From positions 476,417,657 to 476,477,656 of the forward strand of contig NC_081412.1 in the NCBI RefSeq assembly GCF_030272615.1: a stretch of DNA of 60,000 nucleotides, read 5' to 3'. Made by a program: the position numbers and the translations under genes. This DNA comes from Cryptomeria japonica. Taxonomy: Eukaryota; Streptophyta; Pinopsida; Cupressales; Cupressaceae. Shown here piece by piece: positions 34,858 to 47,421 of the stretch (position 1 is its first letter; each line of letters opens with the position of its first letter). The notes beneath the pieces are model-generated. The model saw nothing but the letters and a program-made list of their open reading frames with translations. It searched no databases and was not told where the DNA came from.

Positions 34858-36527
34858 TTCCCGCAGAAGCCACTGAGTCAACATTGTCGATACTTCCTGT
34901 GCCAGATTATTTTATCCCCATCAAACTTCCTGTAGCACTGATCACTACAAAGGTACATCAACCAATCACACCTGCAGTGTTTAACTCAAAAGACATCCTA
35001 GTATGGTATAGCAATCGGATGCTGGAAAGTGATTCAGAGACCGACTCACATGAATGGGAATTTGATTCGGTACAACTTAATACTTCAGATGAGGAAGATG
35101 CATCACTACCTCTGCCATGCAAAGATATCCCTATTTATGGAGAAGCACAGATAAAGACCACTTGGGTTCCTGAACTAGAAACGTCTTCCATAGACCCTAT
35201 GTCTCATCCTACGCTTGATTCTAACAGGGAGAGTACCATTAACGACCTTCACCATAACGTCTTAACCCTCACTGATACATCTCCCACACTTAACATAATC
35301 GATGAAGTAATGCCCATTATCCACCCTGAACTCATCGAATGGAACCAACCAAATCCCCCATGTCTTGACCTCTTCCAAAATGATGAGGCCATCATTGACT
35401 TTTTGGAATTAAGGGATAACCTACCAAGCGGGGATCACAAAGTTGGATTTGCCATTGAACTTAATAGCGCAGCATACTTCGGGGTGGATGCCAAACCTTT
35501 CAGCTGCAAAAATATAACAATAAAACATGGATCTTCCAGTGAAAACCACACTGTGGCACTGTTTGATCCAACAAAAGTAAAAAGAAAGAGTGTATCCAAC
35601 GGTGAAAACCTCTCTGAGGCGCCTGAGGATGAAGGGTTTGACATTCTCCCTGCTAATGCACAACAGGAATGATCAATGATTCTCATCGAGAAAACCAAAG
35701 AATACAATGTGGGGACTCCTGAAAATCCTCATCTCATACATCTAGCATCTCTTCTCACTCCAGAGGAACAGCCTAAGTTTATAGAATTCTTCCAAAAGCA
35801 TCAGATCAACTTTGCATGGTCTTATGCAGACATGCCTAGGCTTGATCCTGATTTAGTCATGCATCACCTCACCATCGCAGAAGGAGCCAAACCTGTCAAG
35901 CAGAAGCTTCATAAGATGCATCCTCAAATTGCAGTACTAGTCAAAACAGAACTCAAGAAACTCCTAGATGTTGGTTTCATTAGACCAATTGATTATGCAG
36001 AATGGATCTCCAACATTGTGCCTGTCGGCAAACCAAAAGGGGGCATCTGCATTTGTACTGACTTTAGAGATCTGAATAAGGCATGTCCTAAGGATGACTT
36101 CCCCCTACCAAATATCGACATCATAGTGGATCTGACAGCAGGACATGCCATGCTTTCACTCATGGATGGCTTTTCAGTATACAATCAAATAAAGATCGCA
36201 CCAGAGGACCAACATAAGACAGCCTTCACATGTCCATGGGGCACATATTGCTGGAATGTAATGCCCTTCGGTCTAAAGAATGCAGGAGCCACCTATCAAA
36301 GAGCAATGACCACCATCTTCCATGACATGATGCATACCATGATGGAAGATTATGTTGATGACTTACTAGCAAAATCACTCACCAGAGAAGGGCATCTCCA
36401 CATCTTAGATAAAATCTTTGATAGACTGGAACAATACCATGTTCGACTCAACCCAAAGAAATGTGTCTTTGGAGTGACCTTCGAGAAGCTTCTAGGATAC
36501 ATTATCTCAAGCAAAGGTATTGAGGTC
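34842..36527 (+). pseudogene. pol: Tat element pol, first part: linker and reverse transcriptase
   Basis: Open in the -1 frame relative to gag-protease, overlapping it for more than 40 bp upstream of the gag stop. I saw no slippery heptamer there, so an indel in the Pro/Thr-rich linker is as likely as programmed frameshifting. An acidic linker runs to a TGA at 35670-35672. RT then continues in frame with the FIRPI, ICTDFRDLNKACPKD, PFGLKNAGATYQRAM and YVDDLLAKS motifs, so the catalytic Asp pair is intact. RT is cut after GIEV by the copia insertion (target copy AGGTC at 36523-36527) and resumes in frame at 42528. Confidence 0.9.
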
Positions 36528-37412
36528 TGTAAGGAAGTAAAGTAGCGGAAACAACTTCCTACACTAACCTTGAGAGGAGAGTAATGCAAAAATTTTTCAG
36601 ATCGTTACAACAGTTATAGAAAATAGAAATAGATATAATAACATTCATACCACAACACAATGATTTACGTGGGGAAAACCCTTTCGGGAGAAAAACCCCA
36701 CCCTCCAAAAGCAGCTCAATATTTTATTCAGCAATCAAAAACAGATTACAAAATACTTGCAGAGCAAGCTCTTCGCAGGAGTACCACTAATCAGAGATTC
36801 AGAGGCAACTCAATAGCCATGAGACTCTTACACACAACCTCTATCTCACACACCTCATAAATAGGAGATACAATACAAGAAACCGTCAAACGGTATTACA
36901 AAACCATGGGCTAAAACCACCCAATAAGGTGTAGCCGACCTTATCTCCCTTCTATGACATGTTAAAGCACACATCAACACGTGTCGCTCCCTTTTACAGC
37001 TCATTTATGTATTCGATACAAATTATTTTTCCTATTTCAGGAGTACAAACTTCCGGAGGCCATAACTTGAGAACCGGGTGTCCGATTGACGAACCGTTTG
37101 AAGCGCCGGAAAGCTCGCGAAGTGCTCTATCACCTCGTAACCGGCTTCGCCGGTTACGGCAACTTTTCAGGGCGTTTCGGAGCCTCTAAAGTCCCCAAAA
37201 TTAAGTTTAAACATTTTATTGCACCCCTCCAAGATGAAAACTTTAATATCTTCAAAACTAGCTGTGACCTTGCGACGAAACTTTACCGGAATGCTTATCT
37301 AGCCAACCAGAAGCTTCAGGGAGAGTTTCGCACCATTTCGTGCTCAAATAAAAACTTACTATAAATAGTAACCTCACATAAATGCAAGTTTGAGACACCA
37401 TTTTTCCCAACA
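36528..37412 (-). repeat. 3' LTR of the nested copia
   Basis: On the minus strand starts TGTTGGGAAAAATGG and ends CTTCCTTACA, 885 bp. It contains a GTTTTCCCCACGTAAATC block (plus strand about 36661-36710). Confidence 0.93.
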
Positions 37413-37426
37413 AATCTCCCACTTGT
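37413..37426 (-). promoter_or_regulatory. Polypurine tract of the nested copia
   Basis: On the minus strand reads ACAAGTGGGAGATT directly before the LTR, the usual plus-strand primer for copia. Confidence 0.85.
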
Positions 37427-37468
37427 CGAACACCTTGCATGAGCGGAAGGGAATGTCAACACAATGAA

Positions 37469-39457
37469 TCAATTGCTAGGGGCCATAAGGCCCATAGACT
37501 CTGAACACCATCTGAACTTCTCTGTGCTCACAGCCTTAGTTAAAGCATCTGCAACATTCATCAAAGTGTCCACCTTAACCAGCTTCACCCTACCATCTTC
37601 GACCATATCTCTAACAAAATGATACTGAACATCAATATGTTTGGTCCGGGCATGAAATGTCGGGTTCTTAGCTAGGCTAATTGCACTCTAACTGTCACAG
37701 TAAACTGTCACTGCACCTTGTTTTATTCCAATATCCGAACACAATCTCTTAAGCCAAATGGCCTCTTTACAAGCATGAGTAGCTGCCATATACTCTGCTT
37801 CAGTAGTGGATAAAGCAACCACAGCCTGTCGCTTACTCATCCAACTAATTGCACCACCAAACAAAGTAAACACATAAGCACTGGTGGATCTTCTGCTATC
37901 AATATCACCTACCCAATCTGAATCCACATAACCATGGATATCAAGGGAAGTCATGTCTCCAACTGAATTACCATGATAACACAAAGAATACTCTGAAGTA
38001 CCCTTCAAATATCTGAAGACTCTTTTGACTGCATCCCAATGAACTCTACCAGGATTAGACATATATCTAGAAAGTACTCCCACTGCTTGGGCAATGTCTG
38101 GTCTAGTACAGACCATAGCATACATCAAGCTTCCAACTGCACTCTGGTAAGGCACTCTGCTCATGTCTTCCATCTCCAATGGGGATGTAGGACAATCTGA
38201 AATAGATAGTTTCATTCCAACTGTAAAAGGAACACTCAATGGTCTACAATTCTGCATGTTGAACCTCTGTAACACTGAATTCACATACTTACTCTGGCCT
38301 AGCCATAGCTTTCTGTTCACCCTATCTCTTCTAATTTCCATCCCAAGAATGTGCTTTGCTACACCAAGATCTTTCATTTCAAATTTAGCAGCGAGCTGAG
38401 ACTTCAGTTCTGAAATCATACCTTTCCCTTTACCAATGAATAACATATCATCAACATACAATGCAATAAATAAGAAATGATCACCATAAGATTTATAATA
38501 AACACAGTGATCTGATTTAGAACGTTCAAATCCCAAACTCAACACATATGTATCAAATTTCTGGTACCACATCCTAGGACTTTGTTTGAGGCCATACAAA
38601 GATTTCTTCAATTTACAGACCAAATTACTTTTGCCTTTCACCACATAGTGCTCCGGCTGTGTCATATAAATATCTTCCTCCAAATCACCATGAAGGAAAG
38701 CAGTTTTCACATCCATTTGCTCAACCTCTAAATCATAAGCAGTAGCAATAGAAAGCAAAAATCTAATGGACGTCATTTTTGCAACAGGAGAAAATATCTC
38801 ACCGTAATCAACACCCTCAACCTGAGAGTAGCCTTTTGCAACCAACCTTGCTTTATACTTCTCAATGCTTCCATCTGAACCAATCTTTTTCTTGAACACC
38901 CATTTACAACCAACAGGTTTTCGTCCTTCAGGCAATGGTACAAGATCCCATGTATCATTCTTTTTCAAAGCTGCCATTTCTTCCTCCATAGCAATCTTCC
39001 AGGATTCTGCATCATTCATACCTAATGCCTCTTCTACAGATTTCGGTTCATCCACACTAGTATTCAGAGAAAAAATACATCTCCAATCATCAGGGGAATA
39101 CCTTTCAGGTGGTTGTCTATGTCTTGTAGACCTTCGAACAAGCTGAGTTGGAGGTTCTTCCTCCTCTTCTGAAGATTCAGAGCTAGACGAGCTCTCCTCA
39201 AATTCTTGCCTATCTAGGGGTCTCGATTCAACTCTTTCAGGTGTAGAAGGAAGTTGAATCACATCTTCTTTTTTAGTCTGTTCTGGCTGCAATGTAACAG
39301 AAGGAGACTTAATTTCTCTAAAAATAACACTTCTACTATGAATTACCTTTTGTGCAACAGGGTCCCAAAGCTTGTATCCTTTCACACCATAACTATACCC
39401 GATGAAGATACATTTCACAGCCTTGTTCTCCAACTTTGTTCGCTTCTCCTTTGGCAC
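37469..39457 (-). pseudogene. pol: Copia pol, second frame: end of integrase, RT, RNase H
   Basis: The frame 39457-37688 starts in the integrase C-terminus (KCIFIGYSYGVKGYKLWD) and an acidic linker. It runs through RT (WKIAMEEEMAAL, KARLVAKGYSQVEGVDY, KTAFLHGDLEEDIYM, KSLYGLKQSPRMW, and the YVDDM catalytic box) to RNase H (MSKRQAVVALSTTEAEYMA). A TAG at 37685-37687 replaces a Gln codon after CDS. The frame then continues open to the true end at 37469 (ADALTK, then MGLMAPSN). RT and RNase H catalytic residues look intact. The stop fits CAG-to-TAG deamination. Confidence 0.92.
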
Positions 39458-41513
39458 ATGTGCATATGCCTCGCAACCAAAAAACTCTAAGATGTCTCAA
39501 TGAAGGCTTGTGACCTGACCATGCTTCCATAGGCGTTTTATCTACAAGAGCTGATGTAGGAGACCTGTTAATCAGGTAGCAAGCAGTGGCAACAGCTTCA
39601 GCCCAAAACTTTTGTTCAAGACCAGCACCACTCAACATACTCCTAGCCTTCTCCATCAGTGTCCTGTTCATTCTTTCTGCAACTCCATTCTGCTGTGGAG
39701 AATACGGAGTTGTCTTCTGCCTGTTAATTCCACAGTCTTTACAGAATCTATCAAAATCATTAGAGCAAAACTCACCGCCATTATCAGTTCTCAAACATTT
39801 TATTTTCTTTCCAGTCTGCAACTCAACCATTGCTTTAAATTCTTTAAAACGACTAAAAACTTCAGATTTACTCTTTAGAAAATATACCCATGTCCTTCTA
39901 CTAAAATCATCAATAAATGAAACATAATATGTGGATTTTCCAATCGAAGAGACATCTACTGGACCAAACACATCAGAATGGATAAGATCCAAAACACCAC
40001 AAGTTTTATGAGAACTAGAGTAAAACTGAACGCGGTTTTGTTTTCCATAAATGCAATGCTCACAGAAATCAAAGTCAAGGTTACAGTCATTCAAACCTTC
40101 AACAAGGTTTTTATTTTTCAAGGTTCTTAGACCCTTTTCTCCAATGTGGCCAAGTCTCTGGTGCCATAACATAGTCTTCTCTGCAAGTAACTTTGCTTCA
40201 GATGAAAGAGCACCCTTAGGTACCCAAAAACCATTTCCATCTGCTGAAGGTGAAACCTTCAAATCTTCCAGTGAAGTATCCGCAGATTTACTTTTTACAG
40301 AAGTGCTATTACACTCAATAGTGTATGCTTCAAGCTTATACAAAGTGCCAAACCTGACACCTCTAGCAACTACCATAGCACCCTTAATCATCTTACATCC
40401 TGCTTCAGAAAAGACTACCTGCACACCTGCATCTATCAGTTTGCTCACAGATAACAGGTTTCGTTTTAATCCAGGGATATGCAGCACACCATTAATCCTT
40501 TTTATTCTACCATCAGAAAACCTGATTCTAACTTTACCTCGACCAACAATGTCTAGTTGTGAATCATCACCCAAGTACACCTTACCTCCATTAAATCCTT
40601 CATATTCAGAAAACCAATCTCTATTGGAAGTCATATGAAAAGATGCACCTGAGTCAATTAGCCAGGCATCATTACCTGCATGAGTCGCCAAAGCCGCAAT
40701 AAATGCATCGCCATCTTCCTTGTCGGACTCAGAATCAGAATCGAACTTTTTCTTTTTCTTCTTCTTTTCTTCTTTGCAGTCCTTACGGATGTGACCCGGT
40801 TTACCGCAATTCCAGCAAATGACTTTGGACTTTCCAGGAGATTTCGATCTCCTTTTGGATTTGGACTTGCCGTGCTTCTCATTCTTCTTTCCTTTCTCCT
40901 TAGGTCTTCCACGAACGGTTAGGGCTTCCTTTGAACTGATGGATACCTTCCTTCGCATCTCTTCACCGAGTAGGGCACCCACCACGTCTTCAGATTTCAA
41001 AACAACAGAAGTACTACCGATAGCCATAACAAGAGAATCCCACGAATCAGGCAAAGAACAAAGCAAGATCTGACATTTCTCCTCCTCATCCATCTTAACA
41101 CCGACGGATACTAATTGAGCCACAATCATATTGAATGCTTCTAGGTGGTCTGCAATTCGTCCACCCTCTTCCATCTTCAAGGAATACAATTTCTTTCTTA
41201 AGAAAATTTGATTTAATAAAGATTTCACTTGATACATCTCACCAAGCTTAGTCCATAGCTTCTTTGCAGAGTTTTCTTCATGGACATTGATTAGAACAGA
41301 GTCTGCCAGGCACAGTCTGATTAGACCCTTGGCTTTTCGGTCCATAACATCATACTGAGCTGCCGCAGTAGGATCTGAGGGCCTTTGGACATTCGCATCA
41401 ACAGCATCCCAAAGATCTCGATCTATTAGCAGATCTTCCATCTTCAGCTTCCACATCTCAAAATTACTTCCATTAAATTTCTCCACCTCTATTCTCCCTG
41501 ACGAACTCGCCAT
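39393..41513 (-). pseudogene. gag: Copia gag-protease-integrase frame
   Basis: The ATG at 41513 begins a UBN2-type gag (VEKFNGSNFEMWKLKMEDLL), then a Lys/Ser-rich basic region and a CCHC knuckle (CWNCGKPGHIRKDC). The protease has active site LIDSGAS. Next come the pre-integrase HHCC region (LWHQRLGHIGEKG) and the integrase catalytic triad: HSDVFG, TDNGGEF and NGVAERMN. The frame is lost at a run of six A on the plus strand (39479-39484), where one extra base puts the rest of pol in another frame. Apart from that frameshift this 706-codon frame is uninterrupted, which fits a recent insertion. Confidence 0.93.
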
Positions 41514-41623
41514 CTGAATATTCCTGCAACAAGATCAAAAAGTGTCTTCTGCACAAGCTCCCACTCAAATCTGGATTAGTTCAAAAAACCCAACTGCCCA
41601 CAATTGAAACCAAAGGTGATCAG

Positions 41624-41635
41624 GCTCTGATACCA
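41624..41635 (-). promoter_or_regulatory. Primer-binding site of the copia, tRNA-iMet
   Basis: TGGTATCAGAGC on the minus strand, two bases from the 5' LTR end. Confidence 0.92.
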
Positions 41636-41637
41636 CT

Positions 41638-42522
41638 TGTAAGGAAGTAAAGTAGCGGAAACAACTTCCTACACTAACCTTGAGAGGAGAGTAATGCAAA
41701 ACTTTTTCAGATCGTTACAACAGTTACAGAAAATAGAAATAGATATAATAACATTCATACCACAACACAATGATTTACGTGGGGAAAACCCTTTCGGGAG
41801 AAAAACCCCACCCTCCAAAAGCAGCTCAATATTTTATTTAGCAATCAAAAACAGATTACAAAATACTTGCAGAGCAAGCTCTTCGCAGGAGTACCACTAA
41901 TTAGAGATTCAGAGGCAACTCAATAGCCATGAGACTCTTACACACAACCTCTATCTCACACACCTCATAAATAGGAGATACAATACAAGAAACCGTCAAA
42001 CGGTATTACAAAACCATGGGCTAAAACCACCCAATAAGGTGTAGCCGACCTTATCTCCCTTCTATGACATGTTAAAGCACACATCAACACGTGTCACTCC
42101 CTTTTACAGCTCATTTATGTATTCGATACAAATTATTTTTCCTATTTCAGGAATACAAACTTCCGGAGGCCATAACTTGAGAACCGGGTGTCCGATTGAC
42201 GAACCGTTTGAAGCGCCGGAAAGCTCGCGAAGTGCTCTATCACCTTGTAACCAGCTTCGCTGGTTACGGCAACTTTTCAGGGCGTTTCGGAGCCTCTAAA
42301 GTCCCCAAAATTAAGTTTAAACATTTTATTGCACCCCTCCAAGACAAAAACTTTAATATCTTCAAAACTAGCTGTGACCTTGCGACGAAACTTTACCGGA
42401 ATGCTTATCTAGCCAACCAGAAGCTTTAGGGAGAGTTTCGCACCATTTTGTGCTCAAATAAAAACTTACTATAAATAGTAACCTCACATAAATGCAAGGT
42501 TGAGACACCATTTTTCCCAACA
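41638..42522 (-). repeat. 5' LTR of the nested copia
   Basis: 885 bp, matching 36528-37412 without an indel. The 14 differences are 12 transitions and 2 transversions. Confidence 0.93.
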
Positions 42523-42527
42523 AGGTT

Positions 42528-43868
42528 GACCCAGCAAAGGTAAAAGCAATCATGGACATGCCACCTCCAAAGAATATCAGTCAGCTAAGGACATTACAAG
42601 GACGGCTTCAATCCATCCGAAGATTCATTGCACAACTGGCTGATAAGTGTCACCCATTCACACACATGCTACACAAGAACATCCGCTTTCAGTTGGATGC
42701 CCGATGCCAGCAAGCATTTCAGACGCTTAAAGACTATCTCATGAATCCACCATTGCTAATGCCACCAGATCCAAGTAGACCATTGTTATTATATATCTCA
42801 GCGACAAGTACAGCATTGGGTGTACTACTGGCACAACATAATGCAGAAGGAAAAGAGTGTGATGTTTACTACATCTCTCGCACACTGGTGGGTTATGAAC
42901 TCAATTACACACCTATTGAGCGAGCTTGCTTAGCAGTAATCTTAGTAGCCACTAAACTGAGGCACTATCTGTTGACACATAAGGTACAGCTCATTGCAAA
43001 GATTGATCCACTCAAGTATTTACTCAACAAAGCAGCATTAATAGGTCGCTTGGCCAAATGGGTGATGATTCTAAGTGAATTTGACATTGAGTACGTGGAT
43101 CGTAAAGCTATTAAAGGTCAAGTTATTGCAGATCAGTTGGCTGATGCACCACTCATAGGCGATCATCCTCTCATTTCCAATTTTCCAGATGAAGAGATAT
43201 TCATGATCACAACAGCACAACCATGGAAACTATATTTTGATGGTTCATACACTAGGCACGGCTCGGGGGCAGGCATTCTGTTTATTACACCTCAGGGTGA
43301 TAGCATCCCGAAGTCTTACAGGCTCACATTTCCATGCACAAACAACATAGCAGAGTATGAGGCCTTGATCACAGGACTTAGGTTAGCTATACAATGGAAA
43401 TTACAAGAACTGCAAGTATATGGCAATTCCCAACTAGTCATTCGACAAGCAATAGATGAATATCAGACCAAGAATGATAAACTCATGCCATATAAGCAAA
43501 TGGTGGACAACCTAAAGACATCATTTACTACTATCACTTTTGAGCAGATACCAAGAGATCAGAATCGAGCTGCTGACGCTATGGCTACCATCGCATCTCT
43601 CCTAGATCTTCCACAAAATTCAACACGCTACGAGTTCTTGGTAGAACAGCTTTGGATTCCCGCTTATGATATCCCCGAATCCGAAATGATATGTCGCCTT
43701 GTCGGTTCTAAATCCCCATGGTACAGTGAATTCTACACCTACCTCCACGATCACACCCTTCCTCCCAACCAATCGAATAACCAACATAAAACCTTCATTC
43801 GCCAAACTGCTCGATATACCATTATTGCCGAAACCCTATACCAACGCGGTCTTGATGGTACTCTCCTT
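42528..43868 (+). pseudogene. pol: Tat element pol, second part: RT thumb, RNase H and archaeal-like RNase H
   Basis: RT resumes in frame (AKVKAIMDMPPPKN). The gypsy RNase H follows (TALGVLLAQH, ELNYTPIERACLAV, LAKWVMILSEFDIEYV). A second RNase H of archaeal type lies at about 43220-43600: LYFDGSYTRHGSGAG, NNIAEYEALITGLRLA and NRAADAMATIASL. The third acidic position of this domain is normally GDSQLV, but codon 43425-43427 is AAT, giving GNSQLV. In the family this extra domain is the active or accessory RNase H acquired by Tat elements. A TGA at 43869-43871 (expected CGA) separates it from integrase. Confidence 0.92.
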
Positions 43869-43871
43869 TGA

Positions 43872-44975
43872 TGTTTGGAACAAGGTGAGATAACAAAGGC
43901 TTTGGAAGAGGTCCATGAAGGAATTTGTGGGACTCACTCAAGTGGTCCGTCACTAGCCAAGAAACTCCTGCGCAATGGATACTATTGGCCATCTATGGAA
44001 AAGGATTCCTACTACTTTGTCAGAAAATGCAAGAAATGTCAAGTTCATGGCGACCTGATACATGCACCAGCATAGGAATTGCAACCAATCACAACACCAT
44101 GGCCTTTTTGTCAATGGGGCCTTGACCTTGTGGGTAAGATTCATCCATCTTCATCCAATGGCCATAAATTCATTATTACCGCCACCGAATATTTCACAAA
44201 GTGGATCGAAGCTGTTCCACTTACCCAAGTCACCGGCAAGCAGATCGCCTCATTCATCCTCAACTACATCATCTGCCGGTATGGTGTGCCCATGTCCATC
44301 ATCACAGATAATGGTCTTCCTTTCAAAAATCAGGATGTCTGTGAACTTTGTGAGAAATTTCATATCCAAGACCACTTTTCCACCCCCTATTACCCACAAG
44401 GCAATGGTCAGGCTGAAGCATCCAATAAAAACATATTGAGGATCCTAAAGAAGACAGTCAATGATGTCGGCCATGATTGGCATGTTCAACTAAATCCAGC
44501 GCTATGGGCATATCGAACTAGCATTCAAACCCCTATAGGTGCAACTCCTTATTCGTTGGTCTATGGTGCAGAAGCTATCTTACCTATTGAAGTTGAGATC
44601 CCATCACTACGAGTTTCCTTGCACAATCAAATCAATGATGAAGCCTACAGAGTATCTCGTCTTCAGGACTTAGAGTTACTTGATGAGAAACGACAAGCTG
44701 CATACAATCACCTCAAAGCCTATCAACAGCGCATGAGCAGAAGCTACAATCACCGAGTTAGACCTCGTACATTTGAGGTAGGTGATCTTGTTCTACGAGA
44801 AAATCCTCGCAACCAACCAAACCGAGAACATCAGGGCAATTTTGAATCAAACTGGCTGGGCCCATATGTTGTCACTGCTGTGTTCGGGTCCGGGGCATAT
44901 CAGTTGGCTACATCAGAAGGAGAACCGCTTGCAGATCCAATCAATAGCATGCACCTCAAATGGTTTTATACCTAA
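43872..44975 (+). pseudogene. Tat element integrase
   Basis: Same frame as the preceding part of pol. The zinc-binding region (HEGICGTH to CKKCQVHGD) is intact, followed by a TAG at 44073-44075 in place of a likely Gln codon (CAG). The catalytic core then reads WGLDLVGKI, SIITDNGLPF and YYPQGNGQAEASNKN, giving the Asp, Asp, Glu triad. The C-terminus (FEVGDLVLRENPRN, NWLGPYVV, NSMHLKWFYT) is complete and ends at TAA. There is no chromodomain, as expected for the Tat group. Confidence 0.92.
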
Positions 44976-47410
44976 GGTGTATAGAGCATCAGGCTCCTCT
45001 GCATACTAGAAAATACAGAAAACATTCAGAAAAATGTCCTGAAAAAAAATACAAAAACAGTCAAAAAAAAAAGTAAAGAAAGATCATGCATCCAAACGGT
45101 GAACAACCACTCCGGTGGCACCTTGGGTAAGTACGATGGTGAAAACCTGGCAAATAGGCACCACTCGTAAAGGCTATGGCTCCATTGTCTTTCAGACTTG
45201 TTGCAATCACATCTACTTCATACATACATCCATCCATCCATCAACCATGGCTTTTTATTCCTTTGCAATTATGATAGTACTCCATACATCTTGCATCCCG
45301 CTTTTTCATAGTCATGTCTAAAACTGGGGGCAATGCCTTTAACCTATTGATGGAAGTGGATTCTACATTGTCTTATGATTCATTAATTTCTTCATTCAAA
45401 CAATCATCAAAAATCCAAAAACATTCAAAAATATCTCGCAAAAATACCAAAAACATTCAAAACAATTCAAAATCCAAAAACATCGACAAAACCATTGAAA
45501 AATCACACAAAAACATGGCAACACCTTGTACATACCCATCCATGCAGATACCAAAATAAACATTGACAAACTACTCACACAATGACCATTTACCAATCAA
45601 CCACACAATCAACATCAACAATCAAACTGTCTTCAACAAGGATGCATCCTTCCTTACCAAAACAAAGACAAAAGTGACGTTTTCTTTGACAAGAAAATTA
45701 TGTTAAGCTATCAAATACTTGGTTGATTTGTGAGTACAATCATTCGTTTATCTGTATCAGGATCTTGCAGCATTGTTTTGTATCGTTTGCACATTATTTT
45801 TGATGAAGTTCTGGGGCATGTACTAATGGTGTCTACATGGGAAGTTCACTAAGCTACGTGATCTTATGCAAAATGTAGTCATAGATCACTACGGCTTGCT
45901 GACTACAGCGTATACCTCGACCATATGAGCATGAACTATTACCAAGGATCCATATTCTTTATTCTTTATGTATATACTATTTGTTTGCAGGTACAATGCT
46001 CTTTCTTTGGTTCCTCCTACCTCATCCAGACTGGATAAAGGTTTTATCTCTTATTATGGTATGCACTTGTCTCAGGATATGATCAGCCTAAGATCAAGGA
46101 GGACGATCCAAGTCATGCATGAAAGGAGATAATCCTTGTCTGTTCTGCAAGCAGTACTCTGGTCAACTTGATCCATTATATCAAGTTGCTTGTATTAACT
46201 TGCTATATCAAAATCCATGTAAGAAATACTCTGGTCATCTTGAATCTTTATGTCAAGTTGCTTGTATTTTCTTACAACATTTTAAAGCTCAATGATGAAA
46301 AATAAAGCACCATGGATCGTCATTTCATCTCATCTGTATATATTGCATTCCGTTGCATTCCATCCATCCATACATTCATAAATAGCTGAATATCATTCAT
46401 ACATAGTAATGACAATGGATACTCTATTTTCCTCTTCTTCCATAGGAATGTAATAGGTCCTCCATTTCTTCTATCTAACATTGAACCCCTCCCCACCCTT
46501 CCCATCTCGATAATCACCATCACATACCCTACATCGTGTCCCAATCAACCTAATCAAGCCACATTCATCACCATCCATCTCTAAATAGGAGGGATTGTGT
46601 TTCCTATCCTAAGTCATCTAATAAGTCAAGAAAGTTACTCTATCTGCATAGGTACATCAACTCACGCACACCTAGACTATCAACAGATACTCTGATCAAG
46701 TATCTTCAGGTCTCAACAGGTAATCGATTATGGCAAACCTAGACTACAACATGCATTTATCATAATGACCTAGTCTCAACGGGGTTGCCATGATTCCCCA
46801 CAACCATCCATCACACGCACACACTATCAATTGATCAACCAATCAAACACAATCCAACGGACAATTACATCAATTGTCTACGTCTCAACAAGTATTTTGC
46901 TTCATATACCTTGACTTCATCGGGCAATTACATCAATTGTCTAAGTCACATCAGGTCACTTTGATTCACTTACTCAGAATTTATCATGTCCAAGTGACCA
47001 ACTGACATCAACTGTCACGCTTTGACTTGACCGGGGCAATTAAACCAATTGCACCAGATTGTCTAACCAATTTTGATCAATTGGATAGCATCAATCCAAA
47101 CCCCACACTACATCTGCTATGTATCTCTTGCATGACCTCAGGGTACTCGCTGGCTTGTTGTTTCTTCATATTCACTCCATTTTCTCCCATTCTTTCATCA
47201 TTAGTTCTAATTTCTTCTATTCTACATCCCCTCCACTTTTCATTCTTTTTCGAGAGACCGCCCGATTTTTCAAAAAAAAATAATAATAATAATAAAATTT
47301 GGCCCATCTCTCGAGGGGGCATACCACCCATTAAATTTACATTTTATGGGGCATTTCTTCACACCTATTTTTCTTTCTTTGAAACGACGCGATAAACCGC
47401 ACCGTCTCAA
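44976..47410 (+). other. 3' untranslated region of the Tat element
   Basis: 2.4 kb with no gene. A direct repeat of about 41 bp with period 72 lies at 46155-46196 and 46227-46268 (TACTCTGGTCA to CAAGTTGCTTGTATT). From about 46670 to 47060, degenerate modules repeat the words GTCTCAAC and CAATTACATCAATTG. A short (AAT)n run sits at about 47280-47295. Tat/Ogre elements often carry tandem repeats here. Confidence 0.65.
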
Positions 47411-47421
47411 AGAGGGGCAAA
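47411..47421 (+). promoter_or_regulatory. Polypurine tract of the Tat element
   Basis: AGAGGGGCAAA directly before the 3' LTR start. Confidence 0.85.

Larger units (their letters stand above)
36528..42522 (-). mobile_element. Ty1/copia retrotransposon nested in the Tat RT, minus strand
   Basis: LTRs 36528-37412 and 41638-42522 are 885 bp each and differ at 14 sites by eye. Target copies are AGGTC (36523-36527) and AGGTT (42523-42527); one differs by a C/T change. The element plus one target copy is 6000 bp, so the host frame is restored exactly on removal. On the minus strand the order is LTR, tRNA-iMet primer site, gag, protease, integrase, RT, RNase H, polypurine tract, LTR. Integrase before RT marks copia; the overall sequence feels Tork-like, which is inference. 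One frameshift and one stop break the polyprotein. Confidence 0.95.

Noticed and set aside
38163-40922. Several plus-strand frames of 78-195 codons under the copia pol
   Set aside because: They are antisense shadows of the minus-strand gag-pol, which explains every conserved motif there.
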